Below are positions 57,287-64,000 of a stretch of DNA of 64,000 nucleotides, one piece after another. Positions within the stretch are counted from its first letter, which is position 1; every line of letters begins with the position of its first letter. The translations under genes and the position numbers were made by a program. This DNA is from Cryptomeria japonica. Its lineage: Eukaryota; Streptophyta; Pinopsida; Cupressales; Cupressaceae. The stretch lies in contig NC_081406.1 in assembly GCF_030272615.1 (NCBI RefSeq), positions 472,616,400-472,680,399 of the forward strand. Direction: 5' to 3'. The notes beneath the pieces are model-generated. The model was given only the letters and a program-made list of their open reading frames with translations. It ran no database searches and had not been told where the DNA came from.

Positions 57287-58067
57287 TGTTAGTCTCAATT
57301 AAGGTAAGGAGCGGATTCCAATTGCCCAAGGCAACATTGGAATCCGCCCTTAAGGGCTGGGCCCTTTTACCTTGAAAGGGTAACATGTACCCTTTAGGGC
57401 TGGGCCCTTCTCACACGCCACTCTCCTATAGGGCCGACCCTATATCTCACGCCTCATAATATGCCTCTCACTTAAACTGAAACATGTTAAGGGAAAAGGT
57501 AATTAATAAATTATATATTTACTACAAGCCGACCTTGTGAGAAAGGCATATATATGTGCACTTCAAGATAAAATAATTTATTCATTATCACATCATCACT
57601 TAGGAAACCTATCCTATGAACGAACTACTTTGGTGATCAGCGAAGTATAATCAGAGGTTAGCGAACTGCATTTAGAGGGCAGCAACCTTGTCAAGACACA
57701 GCGAACTCTCTTGCAGGTCTGCGAACTGATCTGTAGAAGGCAGCGAACATCATCTAAGGGTCAGCAGATCAACCTTGTAGACAGCAGTCTCAATCTGCCT
57801 TCCTCCTTGACACAGCAACGGTTGTATTGCAGATAAGTTCATAGTTGCTATCTGCCCTAGGGTTCTATGCATATTTACTCACAGCTTTATGTGAAGCTCA
57901 TTGTAAACTCTGTTAAATTATAGCCTAATCTAGATAATTTGGTTGCTGGGTTTTTCCTCCCAGAGGGAGGTTTTCCCAGGGTACATGTGTGTTATGTGCA
58001 TAATTTACTTAGCATTCTGATTTTTATTCTACATTGCTAATCTGATTACTTAAAATCAACAAACACA
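57287..58067 (+). mobile_element. LTR related to 40978-41887, opposite orientation
   Basis: It starts TGTTAGTCTCAATTAAGG and ends near CAACAAACACA. It shares the hairpin (57311-57347), AGGGCTGGGCCC, repeated AGCGAACT phrases and the GGGTTTTTCCTCC...GGTTTTCCCAGGGT motif with the 41-kb LTR. AATTT on both sides (57283, 58068) may be a target duplication, but it would overlap the first T. Confidence 0.65.
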
Positions 58068-58214
58068 AATTTCTTCAAATCGCACAAAACAGCTCTGTGC
58101 AATTCCATGTGTGGTGTCTTTTTGGCTCTTTTTGCGTTATAAGTGTGTGAGTCATCATTGCTAGTACAAGTGTGTAGAACTCCATGCATTCTCAGATCTT
58201 GAAGCTTGACTCGG

Positions 58215-58226
58215 GCTTTGATACCA
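58215..58226 (-). promoter_or_regulatory. tRNA-Met primer-binding site of the decayed Copia
   Basis: Minus strand TGGTATCAAAGC, one base from canonical, followed by CCGAGTCAAG. Confidence 0.82.
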
Positions 58227-58486
58227 TATCATAAAAAATATGACACAGAGAATGATTACTGAGATATTTGATAATAAACTAAGGAGTGAAAGTCTCCTTA
58301 AGTAAGAGTTACAAAAGCTTTATCCATAAAGGATAAGAGTGACAACTACTAAAGTGAAAGGATAAGAGTGACAACTACTAAAGCGAAAGGATAAGAATGA
58401 CAACTAAAAGAATAAAGAACATTACTGAAGTCTATGTTAAATATTAATTCACCAATATAAACTAAATATTACAATATTACTTTATA
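58227..58486 (-). mobile_element. 5' LTR of the decayed Copia
   Basis: About 260 bp next to the primer site. Near 58340-58410 a 29-bp unit starting GGATAAGAGTGACAAC is repeated about three times. Its right edge matches the residual 3' LTR at 43250-43278. Confidence 0.6.
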
Positions 58487-58750
58487 CAAGATTGGTTCAC
58501 ATGTTTGTATCCCAAAATTTCTCCTTGAGGACTTGTGACTTATTATCTTTTGCTGTAGAGCATGCAAAATAACGAGATTGTGCCACGTGGCTCAATCTTG
58601 GGATTTTGGTTTTGCCGCTTTACTTTGTGTTTTAAATTCTTTTGCTCCTAGTAAACAAGATCCTCTTATGTGTTGTGATCTTAAGGTCCAAGAATCTTGT
58701 GTGCAATCTTTTGTTCTATAAACCTTGAGATAACATGATTTGTTCTCATT
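58487..58750. other. Unassigned noncoding DNA
   Basis: No domain-bearing frame and no repeat recognised. Confidence 0.4.
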
Positions 58751-60833
58751 GTTGGAAACTTATTCCCTGTTACAATTGATCAATAAATTTGGATAGTGGA
58801 ATACTTCAAGATTATGTGATTTTTTAATGTAATGGAAGATGACGTGATGCAAATATGATAATGTTTGCTACTCCAATTCAATTAGCAACATTAAGGGAAG
58901 CACATGAAATATTATGCAAACCACAAATACACATGAGACAAGATTTACGTGGTAAACCCTTCTGGGAATAATCCCACCAGCAAAAGGAAATTAACAATTG
59001 TATTCACAAGAAATCAATTTTCAATACAGTTAGACTCTTTTGCGAAGTCTCAATTTGTAGACAATAGCATACAACCTTCAAACAATCTTCCACAACTTCA
59101 GGGAATTATACACCAACCAACATCAAACATCATTTGTCATGCCCTAGCCTGAGATCATGGCTATAATAAGGAACAGAATCTCAGTATTAAATAACAAACC
59201 CTTGCTGGCTGAATAAAAGAGAGCTGACCCAAAATGAGAGTAAATAAAACTTGCCCATGTTGATTTAAAAGAGGGCCAACCAGGATGGAGGGGCCGACTA
59301 GAATAAGGAACATTATAAATATTTAAATTATGGTGATTTCTTTAAGAAGACCGACTGAGTCTGGTTTGGAAATCTGTGACTCTTGCAAAAGGGCACTGGG
59401 TTTCAAGAAGAGGTGTGATTCCCTCCAAATGGAAGATATAAAAGAAAGAACAATTCATCCAAGGAAGGCATCCTGGAGGATCTATAGAATAAGAATTCTG
59501 AGTCTAAGTTTAATGTAGAAAAAGGCATTGAATGATTGGAAAACAACATTTGAGATCTGATCTGTAAAAACAAGAAAGAGATAAGAAATAAGTAATCTGA
59601 TTGAATCAGATCAGAATTCATATATAATCTGCATTCAGGGGAAAACAGCCATTTGATTTAAGTCTATTATCTATTATATCTGTTATGAATCTTTGATTTA
59701 TTCATTAATTTGAATTATCAATATATCTTAATTCTTAGAATCACTAAATTAATCAGTTTATCATCCTACAAGCAATCATACATGAGATTAGTAAGAAAAC
59801 ATGTTAGAGAGATGCAGTTGACCAGTTCCCACAATGTAAGTAGACCATCCCAAGTTGGATGGACTGGAGGTCCTGCCACTTGTGGGCCAAGGGGTTGAAT
59901 TCTCTTGGTTGGATGTTCTGCGTCCTTGGACTTAGTTGTGGCGAATAGTCTCCCGGTGCCCTTTCATGCTTTCCCTGCGAATCCCTAATATTGTTGGTTG
60001 TTGGAAGTGAAACTATAGTATGGATCCAAGTAGTTGATGTTGTTTATCATTTCATTGATGTTAATTGTTTATTTCCTTTTAAGTTCAATAGCTAGCATGT
60101 GATTTAGTCATAGAATACTATTTTTAAATAAGGTATATTGTTGGGAATGTTATATTTGGGCAAAAATCATGTATTTCCGCAAAAGGTGGCCATTACATCA
60201 TTAACCATTGCATCTATACAAACAATTAGATATAGCCATTGTCATTGAATACCAAATGTGTAATTGTCTAATTGCTATGTGGAGTGCCAATAGTCACCCT
60301 ACCAAGACATGACCATACCATGACGTCAACATACATATTAAATCAAACAGGATTTCTTTACATGGATAATCACTACATATAAAAAGACACTGCCACTCAC
60401 ACTTGGTCAAAGGTTCTTGACCAACTTCAATCAAACTCCATCCATGGCTTGCCGTAACAAGGACAAACATCTAATTGCTTGTAGTTGCATGTGGTATATC
60501 TGAGTATCCCTTAGAACATGTCCATGCTCTTCTCCAACAATGTTGCATGTGCATTTGCACTGTTATATACACTCCTATAACTACTTAAACAAATATATAG
60601 CAGTGGGTTCTTCAAATGATTCGCAGTTACAACCATAGGAACACCAGACTTAGACAAACCTCCATGCTAAACCACATCTAAAACTTGCTGCAACCTACCA
60701 TAGCTTCCTGTAACTGTTTACTAGTTTGTGACCAAACACTCCAATATGAACTCAAACAGTTCACCATCTTCTCTCCCCAGGAACTCTCTACAGATGAATA
60801 GCACAACAAAGTTCAAACATTCTCCCTTCTGAC
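58751..60833 (-). mobile_element. Probable Copia 3' LTR, interrupted by another LTR-like segment
   Basis: The left edge reads TGTTGGAAACTTATTCCC. The TTTACGTGGTAAACCC...GGGAATAATCCCACC motif of Copia LTRs lies at 58945-58980. The minus-strand start would be near 60833, just past the RNase H of the Copia remnant at 60852. About 1 kb inside (from TGTCATGCCC at 59136) resembles the 44363 solo LTR in layout, including a GATATAAAAG box. Edges are tentative. Confidence 0.4.
59136..60180 (+). mobile_element. LTR-like segment inside the Copia LTR
   Basis: Starts TGTCATGCCCTAGCC. The order 'AAGAGGTGTGA', then 'GATATAAA', then 'CATCC' near 59410-59470 parallels 44710-44770. The right end is not clear. 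Confidence 0.35.
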
Positions 60834-60851
60834 ATTTTATTAGAGGAGAGT

Positions 60852-62190
60852 TCATTGTATACATAAAGAAGATAATTCATGAATGAGATAAGGATAAACC
60901 CATTGCATCTCTACATAATAAAACTTAGCGACATTTACAAGCCAATTAATGGTATTTATGTGAGTGTCAGTTTTCTTTAATTGAACTTTCCTTGCCCAAA
61001 CCTTCTCTTTATAAAAATGATATTGGATGTCTATATGTTTAGTTCTAGCACAGATAATAGGATTTCTAGCTAGATAAACTGCACTTTGATTATCACAACT
61101 TAATACTAAATGTTTCTTTAAACAATACTGTGACAAAGTTTTTATTTGCAAGTATATTTTGTAGCCCTATATTCTGTTTTTAGTTGTAGACAACATAACT
61201 GTCTGCTGCCATGTACTCATTCCAACCTACTGCTCCTCCAAATATAGTAAAGACATAAACACTAATTGACCTTCGGTTGTCTAGATTTCCAGCCCAATTA
61301 GAATCAACAAACCCTGTATGTTTAACATCTTGCTAAGATAATTAGAAATTTAGATCCATGAAAACACAAACAGAAATCTAGAGTTTCTTTCAAGTACCTG
61401 AATATTTTTAACTTTTGAGTCCAATGTTTTTTGTCAGGCTTTGACACGAATCTATTTAGAATTCCCATTGCTTGGGCAACAATTGGCCTTATTTAGATCA
61501 TTGCATGCATAAAGCCTCCTACTGCACTTGCATATAGAACATTATACATATTCTCCAAAATGTTTGTAAACTTAGGGCTTTGTTCCATACACAACTTAGT
61601 GCCTACCACCAAAGAAATAATTATAACGATTACAATCATGCATGCCAAATTGCAGAAAACATTTCCAAGTCACTTCCTCTAATTCAACCACAGCTTCCTT
61701 CTAGATTTGTTTCTATGTATCTCCATACCAAATCTGAACCTTGCAGATCTCAGATTGAATTCCCTTATCGATATTTTGTTGTTCTTGATGATAAGAATAT
61801 CGACATATAAAATAATGATTAAATGGTGATCACCAACCTGCTTGTAGTACACACAATGATCAACATTACTCCTTGCAAAACCTAGTTCTAACATACATGA
61901 ATCAAACTTTTGCAACCACGTATGCAGTGATTAGGTCAAGCCATACAGAGGCCTCCTTCAGTTTACAAACTAGATGCTCTTTTCCCTTAATCTTGAATTC
62001 TTTATGCTAACTATATTTTCTCTAATTTCCATTCAAGAATGTAGTCCTGATATCAATTTGCTCCACTTCAAAATCATGTATCATAGCTATAGATAACAAC
62101 ATTCTATTGGAATTCAATTTAGCTATAAGAGAAAAGATTGAAAGAATTCCATGCCCACCTTAACAACTTGGCCCCTAGTATCTCTTTTAC
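60852..62190 (-). pseudogene. Copia remnant: RT middle to RNase H end
   Basis: The minus strand reads, from 62190 downward, FSLIAKLNSNRMLLSIAMIH, DFEVEQIDIRTTFLNGN, KGKEHLVCKLKEASVWLDL, FDSCMLELGFARSNVDHCVY, then IIILYVDILIIKNN (YVDD changed to YVDI). RNase H gives LVLSCDNQSAVYLARNPIIC and RTKHIDIQYHFYKEKV. Multiple stops and frame changes separate these. It is cut on its RT N-terminal side by the Penelope-like fragment. Confidence 0.85.
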
Positions 62191-62191
62191 C

Positions 62192-62578
62192 ATGGAGCTT
62201 GAGGTTGGTAACCAACTCTCGTTCTTAGATATTCTCCTCATTAAAACACCCAATGGCTCTCTCACCTGTCAGGTTTTTTGTAAAGCTACCCACACAGATA
62301 TTAGACATTAACGGTTTTCTAAATCGGCCTTAGCTGAACATGCCTCGGCTACGAAGCACCAAATCTGTTTGGAAAGCACCCAAATTTTGTTCAAAGAAGA
62401 TAATTTTTTCAAACGTAAGCTCAAAGAGGCCATTGTGAACAATAACCATGCTTCTAACCTCAACCGCAATGAATGGTGGAGTCTCAGTTTGGCTTGGCAA
62501 CCCTTGCTCTCCAACCTTATATGGCCAATCTATATGCAAGGAAGCATTGAAGATGAATTAATACGGCAGCAGTTATAA
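62192..62578 (+). pseudogene. Penelope-like element fragment (RT end joined to GIY-YIG end)
   Basis: One plus frame with a single TAA (62309-62311). The first 39 codons include NQLSFLDILLIKTPNGSLTC and CKATHTD, matching the LPFLDVL...GSL...Y.KPTHTD block near the end of Penelope-type RT. The remainder reads SALAEHASATKHQ, then STQILFKEDNFFKRKLKEAI and NLNRNEWWSLSLAWQPLL. That is the C-terminal half of the GIY-YIG endonuclease domain (SA.AEH..TGH...FRE..Y..RK.KEA). The usual long spacer and the GIY-YIG start are missing, so the fragment has an internal deletion. Penelope-like elements are rare in plants but known in conifers. Confidence 0.72.
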
Positions 62579-62584
62579 TGAACC

Positions 62585-63354
62585 AAGACATAGAGCAAGT
62601 CTCAAGGTCAATGCATTAATCAACACTAATTCGACCAGCATTAGAAACGTTGATTACATGGTCGACTTCCTAAGTGAACAGCGAAGGACTGATCAATCAT
62701 GCCCATCATGTGAAAAATATAGTGGCCAACCTCCCGAACAAATGCTTTGTTAAATACAAACTGATCAAGCAGCGAGTTTCATTAAGATTTTCTATGCCGT
62801 TATTACATTGATGACAACTAACAAAAGGGCAGTGATTCTGTACAAGGAGTGACCCTATTCAGATATTAATCATAGGCTGACTTCATTTGATAAAGATTTT
62901 ATCATTTGCCTTATGGAAATTCGAGTGCACAACGAACATAATAAAGTGCAATTACATATGATAGTCGATTACATATTGTAGCAGCAAAACAAACATAAAA
63001 CCCCGTTGTTATAATGGTAATGTATTTATCAAAAGATACGTTGAATTAAATAATGGCAATTTGTTTACTAAAGGTTGCGATTTGTTAAAGAGGAAGGATG
63101 CGATTCATTCTAATGCATTATAGTGTCTCCTCAAGATACGATTGATGAAGGGGTGCAATTCAAATAAACAATTGATTAAAAGAAAATGAAAAAGACACAA
63201 CCTTTCTACGAAAGGTTATTTGAAAGGTATAAAGGGAGATCGAAATCACATTGAGGGGGGAGGATAGAGGAATAGGCTGGGTATAAAGAGGAAACTCTTT
63301 TCTCTGATTTATATGAGACAAGTGATAAATAAGATTGCGATTTAGTGAATGAAG
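62585..63354. other. Unassigned noncoding DNA
   Basis: No recognised domain. It may be the upstream part of the LTR that follows. Confidence 0.35.
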
Positions 63355-63922
63355 AGAATGGTACAGATCGGATCAGAAATGTCATTGAGTTACAGGCAGT
63401 AACATCCTTGTTCATGGTGGTATGCATGGGGATGTGTTTAATATGGATGCTTAATATATGAAACCCGATGATGTTCTTATGCAGAATTTTAAATATATAA
63501 ATATTAATAATAATATAAAAACCACAATTATTATACTAGTTTTTGGAAACTGCTCTGCAGTAATATGATAATAAACCATATAATAGATAATTAATAAATA
63601 GGTTACTGATAAATAAATTAATATAATATAATTTATTTATTTGTTTATATATATATAATGGAATATCAATAAGATTATATACATACACATACATCTACAT
63701 ATATATACATATATATAGAAATAGTAATTTGAATGAACAAGTAAGGTTGAGATTATAAATCAGATTAGATTATCTAGACAATATCAGAAAGAAGATTATT
63801 TTGTCACTAATGTGATTCATGTCAAGATAGTTTTGTCTCCCAATCACTTAGTTTAAGTCATATATATGTTGAGATGGATTATTAGGGTTAAAACAGGCCT
63901 AAACCTAGTAGGGGACATCACA
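63355..63922 (+). mobile_element. Partial LTR of the TGTAATGTCCCC family
   Basis: Shares long phrases with 44790-44920 (GTTACAGGCAGTAACAT, GGTATGCATG, GCTTAATATATGA, ATGCAGAAT). It ends GTAGGGGACATCACA like the GGGGACATTACA end of that LTR. The left boundary was not found. Confidence 0.6.
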
Positions 63923-64000
63923 TTTGTCTTTCTTTCCCCCTCCTTTTGCTCTTTTTTTTGATGTATCGCTCCCCCTCTCTCGCTTTTTATTCCCTTGGCC
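63923..64000. other. Pyrimidine-rich window end
   Basis: CT-rich sequence with no feature recognised. Confidence 0.4.

Larger units (their letters stand above)
43250..58486 (-). mobile_element. Decayed Copia element split by three later insertions
   Basis: Minus-strand pieces in element order: 5' LTR (58486-58227), primer site, leader, gag knuckle (about 56880), protease, integrase (56428-55362), RT start (54900-54763), RT continued (45914-45468), RT end (44219-43873), RNase H (43728-43276) and a residual 3' LTR edge. Removing the inserted hAT, the solo LTR and the LTR at 57.3 kb leaves about 4.5 kb, normal for Copia. Most of gag is deleted and stops are frequent. Confidence 0.75.

Noticed and set aside
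1-64000. tRNA and rRNA genes
   Set aside because: No cloverleaf or rRNA-like conserved segment was noticed; the only tRNA-related matches are retrotransposon primer sites.

Overview
The window looks like nuclear DNA of a gymnosperm, most likely a conifer. It is AT-rich and dominated by old, nested LTR retrotransposons, with one intron-containing single-copy gene and a scrap of a Penelope-like retroelement of the kind reported from conifers. No database search was possible, so the taxonomic call is inference.

Layout. 1-5.9 kb: unassigned AT-rich DNA, microsatellites and one LTR-like repeat. 5.9-15.1 kb: a 5'-truncated Ty3/gypsy element of Tat type on the + strand (protease tail, RT, RNase H, integrase). 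Between pol and the 3' LTR it carries an antisense pseudogene with a plant mobile domain (PMD). 16.8-26.4 kb: a complete LTR element on the - strand with a perfect 5-bp target duplication (TAGGC), a tRNA-Met primer site and a polypurine tract. It has a coiled-coil/zinc-knuckle gag-like region and a long unrecognised coding region but no pol. It is itself interrupted by a truncated Copia 3' end (19.6-21.4 kb). 26.4-31.9 kb: further LTR-like sequence, including a solo Copia LTR with target duplication CTTAT.

33.45-38.69 kb: seven clean exons of a DEAD-box RNA helicase of the Dbp4/DDX10/plant RH32 type (ribosome biogenesis). The last coding part is not found. Either it lies beyond the window behind a TE-filled intron, or the gene ends early.

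41.0-58.5 kb: a nest of transposons. A decayed Copia element (43.25-58.49 kb, -) holds a solo LTR (44.36-45.47 kb), a hAT DNA transposon (45.9-54.8 kb, +) and a third LTR (57.3-58.1 kb). The hAT in turn holds a nearly complete Copia element (49.15-54.63 kb, -) with target duplication GTGTT. 58.5-64 kb: more LTR sequence, a fourth Copia remnant (60.85-62.19 kb) and the Penelope-like fragment (62.19-62.58 kb).

The only gene likely to serve the host is the helicase; all transposon coding regions carry stops, frameshifts or lost catalytic residues. Most in-frame stops read as CAG to TAG or CGA to TGA, as expected from deamination of methylated cytosine in silenced plant transposons.
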